Part shown: positions 44,070 through 53,800 of the stretch, piece after piece
Layout: every line of letters starts with the position of its first letter
Numbering within the stretch: position 1 is the stretch's first letter
Source of the DNA: Zhihengliuella halotolerans
GTDB lineage: Bacteria > Actinomycetota > Actinomycetes > Actinomycetales > Micrococcaceae
Direction: 5' to 3'
Length of the DNA stretch: 64,000 bases
Assembly (NCBI RefSeq): GCF_004217565.1
Contig: NZ_SHLA01000001.1
Coordinates: 1 to 64,000, forward strand
Made by a program: the position numbers and the translations under genes
Notes under the pieces: generated by a model
The model's input: the letters and a program-made list of their open reading frames with translations, nothing else
What the model was told of the DNA's origin: nothing
Databases searched by the model: none

Positions 44070-46292
44070 CTAGCAGCGCTTGAGATGCCCGTCGGTGCCG
44101 TAGACCGCCGTCGCGGAGAGCGCGGCCGGCCCGCCCACGAGCACGCTTGTCCATCCGTTCATGCTCGCCTGCGCCGACGCGATCGACGCCGGCAAGCAGG
44201 CCTTGCGTGCGAGCATCAGCGGAGCGTCGTTGTAGGCGGCGGCGACGGCACCCGTGAGTCCGTCGGCGAAGGACGAGCCGTTGGCGTAGAACTGGCGCTG
44301 CGCCCCGTTGCTGGTGGGGCTCGTGGTGTTCGGCCAGTAGCTCTTGGCGATGGCCGCTGACGTCGCGTACCGGTCGGCACCGGAGAAGCGCACGATCTTG
44401 ACGTTCGGCAGGATTCGCTTGACCTGCGCCTCGACACTCGTGGAGACGACGCTTGTGCCGCCGGCGATCGCCACGTGGGTCGGCTTCAGACGGCGCAGCT
44501 GGTCGGCCGTCGCCTTCGGCAGGGTGTCGGTCGACGTCAGGAGCAGGGGCAGCTTCCGTTTCGCGGCGACCGCCGCCAGCGAGAGGGCGTCGGGGAAGTC
44601 CTTGCCGGTGGCCAGGTACACCGTCCCGGCGCTGGGGAAGTTCGAGGCCACGTCGGCCGCCGTCTCGTAGCGGGTCGCGCCGTGGTGCCGTTTCACGGGT
44701 GCGACGGCGGCCAGTTTTGTGGCCGTGGCCCCGGTGATGGCCCCCTTGCCGCCGACGATGTGGATGTTCGACGGCTTGAGCCGCTTCAGTTCGGTCATTG
44801 TCGGGCTCGGCACGCCGGACTTCTGCACGATCAGCAGCGGCGCGTTCAGACGCCTCGCGAGCGAACTCGCAGAGAGAGCGTCCGGGAAGTCCTGGCCGGA
44901 GGCGACGACGACGTTGCGCGACCCCGACGGGAACGTTTGTTTCGATACAGCTGCCGCGGTGCTGTAGCGGGTGTCGCCGTAGAGCCGCTTCGAGCGCATG
45001 CGTGTGATCGTGTCCTGGAGCGAAGCGTCCCAGACGTCGACGCCCAGGTAGTCGGTCGTCATGCGGTAGGGGGTGCTGCGGCGGTTCTGCGCGAAGTCCT
45101 TGAGTCCCTGCAGGTCCCCGTTGAAGACGTTGGCGTCGAAGGGCCGGGTCCGGTCGCCGAGATCCGACTCGTCGGTGTACTGCCACATGTTGAAGGTCGT
45201 CCAGCCGGCGGGCAGCTGGCGGGGGTTCTTCGGCTGGTTGGTCTTCTCCGGGTAGGCGGCGACGTGCAGCGGCCAGCTGCGCAGGGTCGTGTCGCCTTTC
45301 ATGCACGTGTCCCAGAAATCCCGCCCGGTGTAGATCATCGGCAGCCGGCCCGTGCGGTGTTCGACGCGCTTGCCGAAGTCGCGGATCCACGTCGCCAGCT
45401 GCGCCGTGGTCATGCCGTAGCAGCGGTCGCCCTTGCCGTCGGGGTGGACGGGGGCCGAATAGGGGTTGGACTCGATGTCGAGCAGCGGCGGCAGGGTCTT
45501 CCCGTCGGCGCTCCAGCCGCCGCCGCTGGCGACGAAGTAGTCGGCTTGGGCCGCCCCGGAGGAGGAGGCGGGCAGCGCGAAGTGGTAGGCGCCGCGGAGC
45601 ATGCCCTGCTGGCCGGCACCGGTGTACTGGGTGTTGAAGTGGGCGTTCTTGATGTTCTGCGTGCGGGTGCCCTCGGTCGCCTTGACGTAGGCGAACCGGC
45701 TGCCCTGGCCCCACGCGTACTTCCAGTCGACGGTGCCCTGGTGGTTCGAGACGTCGATGCCGAGCACGCCCGGCGGCCGGTAGCTCGTCCGCGCACTGAA
45801 GGCCGTGGCGGGCGCGCTGCGCTCGAAGGCGCCGCGCGCGGCGGCGACGGTGTCGTCCTCCCCGGCCAGCTCGGTGAGCCCGTCCGCGTAGGCGAGCAGT
45901 TCCTCGCGCGTGGGTACGGTGGCTTCGCCGGTCTCGGCGATTCGGGACTGCGTAGCGCCCAGATCGACGCCCGGCAGCCCGAGGACCTCGTAGGCCGCTG
46001 CGGCGAGTTCCAGACGCGCGGCGTTGCCGACGGTCCCAGCGCCGAAGGCCTCCCAGATAGCGATGGCTGCGGCCGCGGCGTCGTCGGACTCCGCCCGTAG
46101 CGTCTCTGCGGCCGCCGTCGGGCTCGGCGCGTCAGTCGCGGGCAGCGGTGATGCCGTGGCGGAGGATTGCGCGGCTTCGGGCTCCGGCGCCGGCGTTGTG
46201 GCCGCGAGGGCGGGGGAGGAACCGAGAGCTGTCGTCGCGACGAGCACGGCGGCGGCGAGTGCGGTCAGCGGGGAGCGGACAGCGTTGATCAC
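44070..46292 (-). CDS. Secreted GH25 lysozyme-like protein with three cell-wall-binding repeats
   Basis: 740 aa, GTG start, SD AAGAGG. Signal peptide about 1-31 (VLVATTALGSSPALA). An N-terminal helical, Ala-rich region (about 35-165) of unknown role is followed by a GH25 domain (about 178-395: GIDVSNHQGTVDWKYA, AYVKATEGT and the catalytic DxE in PLLDIESNPY). Three repeats of the CW_binding_2 type follow (about 445-740), each with an RYxTA start and a DFPDALS or SFADGLT core; PLLLT- and VGG-like strands recur. It is expected to cleave the glycan of peptidoglycan and stay on the wall. CW2 repeats are best known in clostridia. Confidence 0.9.
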   Translation of the reverse strand: MINAVRSPLTALAAAVLVATTALGSSPALAATTPAPEPEAAQSSATASPLPATDAPSPTAAAETLRAESDDAAAAAIAIWEAFGAGTVGNAARLELAAAAYEVLGLPGVDLGATQSRIAETGEATVPTREELLAYADGLTELAGEDDTVAAARGAFERSAPATAFSARTSYRPPGVLGIDVSNHQGTVDWKYAWGQGSRFAYVKATEGTRTQNIKNAHFNTQYTGAGQQGMLRGAYHFALPASSSGAAQADYFVASGGGWSADGKTLPPLLDIESNPYSAPVHPDGKGDRCYGMTTAQLATWIRDFGKRVEHRTGRLPMIYTGRDFWDTCMKGDTTLRSWPLHVAAYPEKTNQPKNPRQLPAGWTTFNMWQYTDESDLGDRTRPFDANVFNGDLQGLKDFAQNRRSTPYRMTTDYLGVDVWDASLQDTITRMRSKRLYGDTRYSTAAAVSKQTFPSGSRNVVVASGQDFPDALSASSLARRLNAPLLIVQKSGVPSPTMTELKRLKPSNIHIVGGKGAITGATATKLAAVAPVKRHHGATRYETAADVASNFPSAGTVYLATGKDFPDALSLAAVAAKRKLPLLLTSTDTLPKATADQLRRLKPTHVAIAGGTSVVSTSVEAQVKRILPNVKIVRFSGADRYATSAAIAKSYWPNTTSPTSNGAQRQFYANGSSFADGLTGAVAAAYNDAPLMLARKACLPASIASAQASMNGWTSVLVGGPAALSATAVYGTDGHLKRC

Positions 46293-46352
46293 GTGAGGCC
46301 TCTTCTGGTCGGTGCGCGGTGGAGTGGGTGATGAGTCGATGGGCGCGGAACG

Positions 46353-47183
46353 TCAGGCGCGGGCGGCAGGGCCGCGTTCGCCGGCGGTCACGGGGATGTC
46401 CAGCGCATTGCCCCGCGGGGGTGCCGGGCAGACGGCGTGCTCCGAGAACGCGAAGGGGAAGACGAGCGTGCGGTTGAAGTCGACGAGCAGGCTCCCGTCG
46501 ACCGCCGGGGCGGGGACGTTGACGAAGCGCCATGCCGGCGTCGAGTCGCCGTTGGTCTGATCCGTGAACAGCAGCGTGAGCGAGCCGTCGGCCCCTTGCT
46601 CGGCGGCCAGCCGCTGGCCGCCGGCCGGACCGCCGGTGAAGACGACGTCGCCGGCGATCTCTGCGGTCAGGGTTGTGTCGGCGCGGAAGCTGCCGATCGT
46701 CTCCGTACGCGGTGCGGCGTACGGTTCGAAGCGCGCGGCGAGCGCCCACGCCGGATCGAAGTCGAAGGTCGGAACGCCGTCGAAGGCGTCCCGCGCAGGC
46801 GTGCTGCGGGCGCGCGTGCGGATCATGTAGCGGCCACCGCGCACGCCGAGTTCGACGACGGTCTCGTCCGCGCCGCCCCGGGTCGCCGCCGGCACGCGCA
46901 GCCAGTAGCGGGACTCGTCCTCGGCGAGGGTCGCGCTCAGCGGCTCGACGACGGGCGCGCCGGAATCGTAGTCGTCGACGGGCCCGCCGGGCGCCGGCGT
47001 GTAGACGGCGGTGCCGTCCGCGACCGAGAACTCGCCCGGGACCAGGTCGAGCGGGCCCGGGGCGGACGGCAGCCACTGGTAGGACGTCAGCGTCAGCCAG
47101 CCGAATTCCGCGGCCAGGCCCTCCTCGCGGAGGCGGTGCCACTGCCGCCAGGACGCCTCGGCGTTGTTGATCGGTTGCTTCAT
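46353..47183 (-). CDS. DUF1684-domain protein
   Basis: 276 aa. The profile (WLTLTSYQWL, DGTAVYTP, FEPYAAPRTETIGSF, FVNVPAPAVDGSLLVDFNRT and the closing CPAPPRGN) is that of DUF1684 proteins, a beta-rich family of unknown function. No signal peptide or membrane segment, so it is cytoplasmic. It is alone on the strand between the lysozyme and a DedA-like gene. Confidence 0.82.
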   Translation of the reverse strand: MKQPINNAEASWRQWHRLREEGLAAEFGWLTLTSYQWLPSAPGPLDLVPGEFSVADGTAVYTPAPGGPVDDYDSGAPVVEPLSATLAEDESRYWLRVPAATRGGADETVVELGVRGGRYMIRTRARSTPARDAFDGVPTFDFDPAWALAARFEPYAAPRTETIGSFRADTTLTAEIAGDVVFTGGPAGGQRLAAEQGADGSLTLLFTDQTNGDSTPAWRFVNVPAPAVDGSLLVDFNRTLVFPFAFSEHAVCPAPPRGNALDIPVTAGERGPAARA

Positions 47184-47223
47184 ACCAACAGCATACGGGC
47201 GGGCGCGCGCGACCGCGCCGGCC

Positions 47224-47814
47224 TCAGGTGCGCGTGCGGCGCTTGGAGCGGGCGAGCACGGCGGCGAGAGCCAAACCGAGGAGCGCGCCGAGCCCCATCG
47301 ACAGCAGCGTCGCGGACCACGTGGGCCAACCCGTGAGCGTCTGCGTGAGGTAGCCCAGCAGCATCATCCACGCCGCCCAGAGGCCGGCGCCGAGGCCCGC
47401 GAGGGCAGCGAACGTCCCCGGCGTCACGCCCGCGAGGCCCGCGGCGGCGACCGAGGCGGTGCGGCCGCCGGAAACGAAACGGAGTCCGAGTAGAGAGGCG
47501 TACGTGGTCTCGCGGCCGACCCGGTTCATCAGCGCGACCGTGTTCCGGTGCACCCAGCGGCCCCACCGGAAGCGCTCGAGCCACGTCGTCAGGCCGCGGC
47601 GGAAGACCCAGTAGAGTCCCATGTCGCCGAGCCAGCAGCCGCCCGCCGCGGCGACCCAGGCGAAGACGGGGTTCAGGTGCCCGGCCGCCACCATAGGGCC
47701 CGAGCCGAGCACGAACAGCTCGGACGGCACGGGCGGGAACGGAGCGTCGAACGCGACCAGAAACGCCGTGATCAGGTAGTACAGGGCCGCGTTGCCCCCG
47801 AGCACATCAGACAC
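47224..47814 (-). CDS. DedA-family membrane protein
   Basis: 196 aa, about five hydrophobic segments. The N-terminal motif DAPFPPVPSELFVLGSG and the loop GLRFVSGGRTASVAAAGLAG match DedA/SNARE-associated (VTT-like) proteins, which act in lipid flipping (undecaprenyl-phosphate, PE) and envelope homeostasis. The GTG start overlaps the pseudouridine-synthase stop by 8 bp, indicating translational coupling. Confidence 0.83.
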   Translation of the reverse strand: MSDVLGGNAALYYLITAFLVAFDAPFPPVPSELFVLGSGPMVAAGHLNPVFAWVAAAGGCWLGDMGLYWVFRRGLTTWLERFRWGRWVHRNTVALMNRVGRETTYASLLGLRFVSGGRTASVAAAGLAGVTPGTFAALAGLGAGLWAAWMMLLGYLTQTLTGWPTWSATLLSMGLGALLGLALAAVLARSKRRTRT

Positions 47815-48775
47815 GGGGCGCGTCAGCGGGGCGTTCGGAGAGCTGGAGCCGCGAGTCGAACCGGACCTCGGCGCCCGTGACGGGGTCGCGGAACTCGATG
47901 CCGCGGGCCAACAGCTGCAGGGGCCGGGCGTAATCGTCGGGGGCCTTGTCCCAGAGCCGCGGGTAGAACGCGTCGTTCAGGATCCCGAGTCCGAGCGCGG
48001 CCATGTGCACGCGCAGCTGGTGGGTCTTGCCGGAGTGCGGCTTGAGCCGGAAGTGTCCGACGGCGGCGCCCGCGTGGGAGCCGGCGCTCACCCCCGTGCC
48101 CAGCACGTCGATCCAGGACTCCGCATTCGGTTCCCCGGCTTCGACAATCGCCCGCAGCTGGCCCTTCACTTTGGTCATGCGGTTGCGGTAGACGAGCGGG
48201 AACCCGTGCGCCGCGCGCAGCTGATCGGCCCCGGCCGCGGGGGCGTCGAGCGCGGAGACGCACTCGTACTCCTTGCGGATCTCGCGCCGCTCGAACAACG
48301 TCTGGTAGAGGCCGCGGGTGGCCGAGTTGGTGGAGAAGAGCAGGATCCCGGCGGTCGCCCGGTCCAGCCGGTGCATGGGGATGAGGTGGTCGATGCCGAG
48401 CCGGTTGCGCAGCCGCACCAGCGCGGACTCCTGCACGAACCGCCCGCCGGGTGTGGTCGGAAGGAAATGCGGCTTGTCTACGGCGAGCAGGTGCTCGTCC
48501 TGGTGCACGATCGACTCGGTGAAGGGGATCGGCTCCTCGCGCGGCGCCTCACGGTAGTACCAGAGGAATTCGTGCTCGCGCAGCGGGGTCTCCCGGCGGA
48601 TGGGGGAGCCGTCGATGCCGACGACCTCGCCGTCGTCGAACCGGCGCAGAAGCCCGTCCGGGTCGACATGGCCGAATCGGTGCATGACGTAGTCCAACAC
48701 GGTGTCCCAGCCGCTCTCCGGCAGGTGCAGGCGGGTAGCGCCGACGCCGTTGCGCACGGGGAGGGGAGACTTCAT
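47807..48775 (-). CDS. RluA-family pseudouridine synthase
   Basis: 322 aa from ATG 48775 (a GTG lies two codons upstream). N-terminal S4-like region: FGHVDPDGLLRRFDDGEVVGIDG. Catalytic motif II: MHRLDRATAGILLFSTN, with the catalytic Asp near residue 137. Motif III: KPHSGKTHQLRVHMAALG. It isomerises uridine in rRNA or tRNA; the target cannot be told from the sequence. Overlaps the downstream DedA gene. Confidence 0.92.
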   Translation of the reverse strand: MKSPLPVRNGVGATRLHLPESGWDTVLDYVMHRFGHVDPDGLLRRFDDGEVVGIDGSPIRRETPLREHEFLWYYREAPREEPIPFTESIVHQDEHLLAVDKPHFLPTTPGGRFVQESALVRLRNRLGIDHLIPMHRLDRATAGILLFSTNSATRGLYQTLFERREIRKEYECVSALDAPAAGADQLRAAHGFPLVYRNRMTKVKGQLRAIVEAGEPNAESWIDVLGTGVSAGSHAGAAVGHFRLKPHSGKTHQLRVHMAALGLGILNDAFYPRLWDKAPDDYARPLQLLARGIEFRDPVTGAEVRFDSRLQLSERPADAPRV

Positions 48776-48849
48776 GGCCACCGCACCAGTCTCTCACGAC
48801 GACGGCGCGCGAGCCGTCCGTGCGGCGACCGGGGCCCTCCGCCACCGGC

Positions 48850-49962
48850 TCACCCTCCAGTGTGCGAGTCCTTGTTCCCCTCCTCGTAGAGAAGGCGGCG
48901 CTGGTGTGCGCGGCGGCTGTAGGTGGCTTCGCGGATGTCGTCGTCGCTGTCGAAGTTCGAGCCCAGCGAGCCGGCCATCGTGCCCAGAGAAGCGGCCAGC
49001 CACGAGAGCGCAGCGTAATCGCCGAGCCCCACAGGGTGGCCGAGCTGGGACTCCAGGTACCCGGAGTCGACGATCGCGAGCGCGCCGGCGAAGAGGACGA
49101 GGTAGATCACCGCGTACATCAGGGCGACGGAGAGCACCACCGTGGTGACCGTCGCCGCATTGTCGAGGGCCGCCTGGTTCGACGCGGACCCGACCCCGAG
49201 CCGGCCAGCGCCCGCTTGCTCGACGGTCGAACGGCGCGTCCACAGGCCGTTGCGCACGATGAGCCACGTGCTCAGCGTCAGTACGGCGACGATGCTGATC
49301 AGCACCAACCGCCGGGTCGGCAGCACGTCGGACATGTTCCAGATGCTGGAGTAGAAGATCCCGAACGCCCCCGCTGCCGCCGCCGTCGCGATGCATGTCG
49401 AGAGCGCCTTGAGCAACCGGCCGGGACGGTTGTTCCTGACCATTCCCGCCCACAGTCGCAGCGCGGAGAAGCGCGAGTCGAGCGTCACGAGCAGGTCCCC
49501 GTCGCCGGGGGCGTGGTGAGCGGTGCGCACACCTGGGGTGCGCACTTCGCCGGAGCGGTCGCCCTCGTCTTCCGGCCCCTGTCGCCGATGCAGCGTCAGT
49601 GCGAGGTCCGTGAGCATCGTGCGCAGCCTCGCGGTCAACCGCCACAGTCCGAACGCCGGCAGCGAGAGCAGCGCCGCGCCGGTGCCGCGGTCCAGTTCGT
49701 ACGCGAGCGGCTGCCCGTCGTAGGTCCGCGGCAGGTCGGTCACGTAGACGAGATAGTCCCAGTCGCGCTCGGCCGACAGGGCGCCGGCGCTACCCATCAG
49801 CCGGATGTCGCCGTCCGGGTCAAGCGGCAGCGCACCCCGTTCGACGACGACGGTCCAGTCCTCGCCGTCGGCATCGTCCAGGCGCTGCTCGACTGCGTCG
49901 CGGGCGCGCCGGCACACGCTCTCCGGTAGGCCCGGGTCGGCCATGATTCCCACGGTGGGCAT
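48850..49962 (-). CDS. Membrane protein, unknown function
   Basis: 370 aa. The soluble N-terminus (1-170) resembles a small alpha/beta domain; starting MPTVGIMADPGLPESV it may bind a nucleotide or other small ligand, but no motif is certain. Four hydrophobic segments follow (about 190-215, 220-240, 275-300, 310-330), and a Arg-rich tail YSRRAHQRRLLYEEG. SD AGGAG. It is about 45 bp upstream of nothing recognisable on this strand except the adjacent Nei gene further right. Not recognised. Confidence 0.7.
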   Translation of the reverse strand: MPTVGIMADPGLPESVCRRARDAVEQRLDDADGEDWTVVVERGALPLDPDGDIRLMGSAGALSAERDWDYLVYVTDLPRTYDGQPLAYELDRGTGAALLSLPAFGLWRLTARLRTMLTDLALTLHRRQGPEDEGDRSGEVRTPGVRTAHHAPGDGDLLVTLDSRFSALRLWAGMVRNNRPGRLLKALSTCIATAAAAGAFGIFYSSIWNMSDVLPTRRLVLISIVAVLTLSTWLIVRNGLWTRRSTVEQAGAGRLGVGSASNQAALDNAATVTTVVLSVALMYAVIYLVLFAGALAIVDSGYLESQLGHPVGLGDYAALSWLAASLGTMAGSLGSNFDSDDDIREATYSRRAHQRRLLYEEGNKDSHTGG

Positions 49963-50005
49963 GAGGGGGCTCCTGGGGTCTCGGGTCGGACGTCACGTAC
50001 GCGCC

Positions 50006-50830
50006 TCACACGGCGGTGGCAGCAGCGGGCTCCGTCTGTTCGCGGTAGGGGACCGGCTGACAGGTCGGGCAGAAGAACGCGAGGCGCTCCTGATCCTTCT
50101 CGGGCGGGCCGAGCGGCATCTGCTCGATCGGGGTATGGCACAGGTAGCACGGCCGCCCCGTGCGCTGGTAAACCCAGTACGGGTCGGTCAGCTCGGTCGG
50201 CGTGGTCTTGCGCCGGTTCCGGTCCTTGTTCGCGTGCAGCAGCAGGAAGCAGCGCTCGATGATCCGGGCCAGGTCCGGCACCGCACCGACCGGCATGAGC
50301 GGGTGCACCTTCGTGATGAACAGGGTCTCCGACCGGTAGATGTTCCCGATGCCAGTCAGGTTCCGCTGATCCATCAGGGACAGTCCGATCGGCAGGTCCG
50401 GGCGCATCAGCATCCGCTCGCGCACCTCCTCGGGGTCCCAGGCGTGCCCGAGCGGGTCGGGTCCCAGATGACCGACGGCCTTGTGCTCGAGCCGCGTCGG
50501 GAACACCCGCAGCAGCCCGAGGTCGACGCCGATGGCCTCGAAGGAGTCGTTCGCCAGCACGCACCGGACCTTGTGCGCCGGAGTCCGCCAGCGCTCGCCG
50601 GGCGCGTACACGTCCCACCTCCCGTCCATCATCAGGTGCGTGTGTACGGTCAGGTCCGCGACCCGGATCAGCAGATGTTTGCCGCGCGAAGCGACAGACT
50701 CCACCGGGTATCCGGTCAAATCCAGCGTCGCACACTGCGGGACCCGGAAATCGCTCTTGGTCAATTGATGTCCGGTCAGCGTCGCGTCCAACATGCGTGC
50801 GGTGCGGAATACGGTATCGCCCTCAGGCAC
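50006..50830 (-). CDS. nei: Fpg/Nei-family DNA glycosylase (Nei2-like)
   Basis: 274 aa. The mature N-terminus PEGDTV carries the catalytic Pro2/Glu3. The H2TH helix region contains LMDQRNLTGIGNIYRSETLF. The C-terminal zinc finger is C-x2-C...C-x2-C (CYLC near residue 238, CPTC near residue 259). The GTG start overlaps the Lhr stop by 8 bp, so glycosylase and helicase are one operon. It removes oxidised bases; the exact lesion range is unknown. Confidence 0.92.
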   Translation of the reverse strand: MPEGDTVFRTARMLDATLTGHQLTKSDFRVPQCATLDLTGYPVESVASRGKHLLIRVADLTVHTHLMMDGRWDVYAPGERWRTPAHKVRCVLANDSFEAIGVDLGLLRVFPTRLEHKAVGHLGPDPLGHAWDPEEVRERMLMRPDLPIGLSLMDQRNLTGIGNIYRSETLFITKVHPLMPVGAVPDLARIIERCFLLLHANKDRNRRKTTPTELTDPYWVYQRTGRPCYLCHTPIEQMPLGPPEKDQERLAFFCPTCQPVPYREQTEPAAATAV

Positions 50831-53800
50831 GGAATCTCACCCCGTTCGGTGCTGCGTAAAATCCGGCCGCGCGGAGTGCGTCGGCCAGTGCGGTGCCGCC
50901 GATTGGCTGCCCGCCTACTCGTTCGATCCCCAACTTTTCGATGCGCGCCAGTTTCAACGCGCCCACCAGCGCGGTCGCGGCGGCGTCGAGCGCCGCCGGG
51001 TCCGTGCTGAAGCTCAACATGGTCTTGCCGCCGCGCTCGAGGTAGAGCGTCAGCTCCCCGTCGACCAGGACGACGACGGCGCCCGCCTTCCGGCCCGGGC
51101 GGTGTCGCCCGCGACCGCTCGCCGCCGGGTCCGCTGCGGACGCTTCGGCCGTCGCCGCGCCCGACTCGGGCGGTTCCGGCCAGGGCAGGGCCGCCCCGTA
51201 CGGGTTGGCCGGATCGGTCGCGGCGAGGGCGACGGCGCGGCGGCGGTCGGAGCGGTGCGTGGCGGCGTCGTCGTGCCCCGAGGCGTGGGTGCGGAGGCGG
51301 TCGATCGTTGCCGACAGCGCGAACTGCGCGGCGCCCAGGTGTTCGATGAAGTAGCCGCGGCGGACGCGGCCGGACTCCTCGAGCCGGGCCAGCACCTTGT
51401 ACACGAGCGCGAAGCCGCCGGCGACGTCTTCGCTCATGACCGGGCCGCGCGTGAGGACGCCGTAGCGGTCCAGCAGCAGTTCGGCGGTGGCGTGCGTCCG
51501 GATCGTCGGATCCGCCTCGGCCCGCGGCACGAGCGACCAGCGGCCCGTGGCCTTGGCGGCCTGCGCAGGGGTCAGCACTCCGGTCGTGGAGGCCAGCGCG
51601 TCGGCCGGGTTCGCGCCGGGGCGCAGGCCCGAGTCGGCCGGCTCCGACAGGCGGTTCCGCAGCCCAGAGCGCAGGGACAGCCGGGTGGGACGGCCGAGGC
51701 GCGCCCGCGGGGTCGACGCCCGACGCCGGTGAGCCGTCTTGCCGCCGTCGAGCAGCCCGCGGACGGGTGCGAACGTGTCGTTCGTGACGCGACCGGCGAA
51801 GAATAGCTCCCAGAGGGCCTCGACGAGTTCGCCCTGCGGAACGTCCGGGGCGGCCTCGGCGAGCTGCCGGAAGAAGTACGCGCCGCCGCCGGTGAGGGTG
51901 TGGAGCAACTGGGCCTGGACGGCGCTCGTCTCCGGCTCCGCGTCCGAGACCGGCAGGGTCAGCTCTGCCGTGGCGGCCGGGTGGAAGGCGACCCAGCCGT
52001 CGGTCCCGGCCAGCGCGCCGGCCCCGGTCGCCAGGACCTCGCCCGCGGAGAGCAGCTCGTCCAGGTAGCCGGGCCGGTAGTCGGCGACGCGGGAAGGCAG
52101 GATGTGGGACTCCCACGCGCTCGCCGGGGCGGGGTAGCCGGCGAGCTGCTCGAGCACCGTGGCCACGCCGTCGATCCCGCGCAGCGCCGGCGCCGTTGAC
52201 GCGCCGTCGCCGATGAACTGCCACTCGGGCAGGAAGCGGGCGTAGGCGTCGCCCGGCACGGGCTCGACCTCGGCGCGCAGCGCCGCCAGAGAACGGCGGC
52301 GGATCCGGCGCAGGACCTCTCGCTCGCACCACTCGAGCCCGGCGGAGTCGGCGTCGAGCCCGTCGTGTCCGGCCGGCGTGTGGTGCTCGGCGGCGAGCAG
52401 CTCGGGCGGGCGGAAGGCGCCGTCGGAGACGCGCCCGTCCTGCGCGAGACGCTGCAGGGCCACCCGCACGACGCCGACGCCCAGTCCCAGCGCGATCGCC
52501 GCCTCTTGGGCGGTGAAAGGGCCGTGGGTGCGCGCGTAGCGGCCGACGAGGTCACTGAGGGGGTCGTCGACGGGCTCGACGAACGCCAGCGGGACGCCGA
52601 TCGGGAGGGCGACGCCGAGCGCGTCGCGCAGCCGGGCCGCGTCCTCGATGGCCGCATACACCTCGCGTCCGGAGAGCTGGACCTTCAGGGCGCGGACGCT
52701 GCGCACGAGCTCCTGGGCCCAGCGGTTCACCTGCTCCGCGGGGGTGCCGGGGGGCTCGAGGCGCTCGGCGAGCTGCCCGGCGTCGAGCGGGCCGAGCAGG
52801 CGCAGCAGGTCGGCGACGGCCTCGACGCCGCGCTCGTCCGTGTCCGCGCGCAGCCGGTAGCCGTCGGCGGTGCGCTGCAGCTCGGCGGCGGTGCGGATGA
52901 TGACGTCGGCGTCGAGCAGCTCGCGCAGCTCGGTGCGGCCGAGCAGGTCGCCCAGCAGCGTCGGGTCGAGCGAGAGCGCGGCGGCCCGGCGCTCGGCCAG
53001 CGGGGAGTCGCCTTCGTAGAGGAACTGGGCGACGTAGCCGAAGAGCAGGGACTGGGCGAACGGGGAGGGGGAGCGCGTCGTCGTTTCGAGGACGCTGATG
53101 CTGCGGGACTGCACGGCGGACGCGATCGCGGAGAGTGCGTCGAGGTCGTAGACGTCCTGCAGGCACTCGCGGGCGGTCTCGAGGATGATCGGGAACGTCG
53201 GGAACTTCTTGGCGACGTCGAGCAGCTGGGCCGAACGCTGCCGCTGCTGCCACAGCGGGCTGCGCTTGGAGGGGTTCTGGCGCGGCAGCAGCAGGGCACG
53301 GGCCGCGCATTCGCGGAAGCGCGAGGCGAAGAGGGCGGAGCCGCCGACCTCCCGGGTGACGATTTCGGCCAGCTCGTCGGGCTCGAAGTCGAAGAGTTCG
53401 GCACCGGGCGGCTCGTCCTCCATCATTGGCACGCGCAGCACGATCCCGTCGTCGGCGGCCATCGCGGACCCGTCGAGTCCGTAGCGTTCGCGCAGCCGGG
53501 CGCCCACGGCGAGGGCCCACGGCGCGTGCACGGGCATGCCGAACGGGGAATGCAGCACGACCCGCCAGTCGCCGAGTTCGTCCTGGAACCGTTCGACGAC
53601 GAGGGCCCGGTCGGTCGGCAGCGCGCCAGTGGCCTCCTGTTGCGCGGCGAGGTAGCCGCGGAGATTGGCGACGGCCCACGCGTCGAGGCCCGCGGACGCG
53701 AGGCGGGCGGCGGCGTCGTCCTCGTCGAGCGCGGCGACCTCGCGGCGGAACGCGCCGACGGCGTGGCCCAGTTCGACGGGGCGGCCGGGGCCGTCGCCGT

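Noticed and set aside
44056-44096. Hairpin spanning the end of the GH25 gene
   Set aside because: Nine-bp stem with a 21-nt loop and one arm inside the coding region; too weak to call a terminator.
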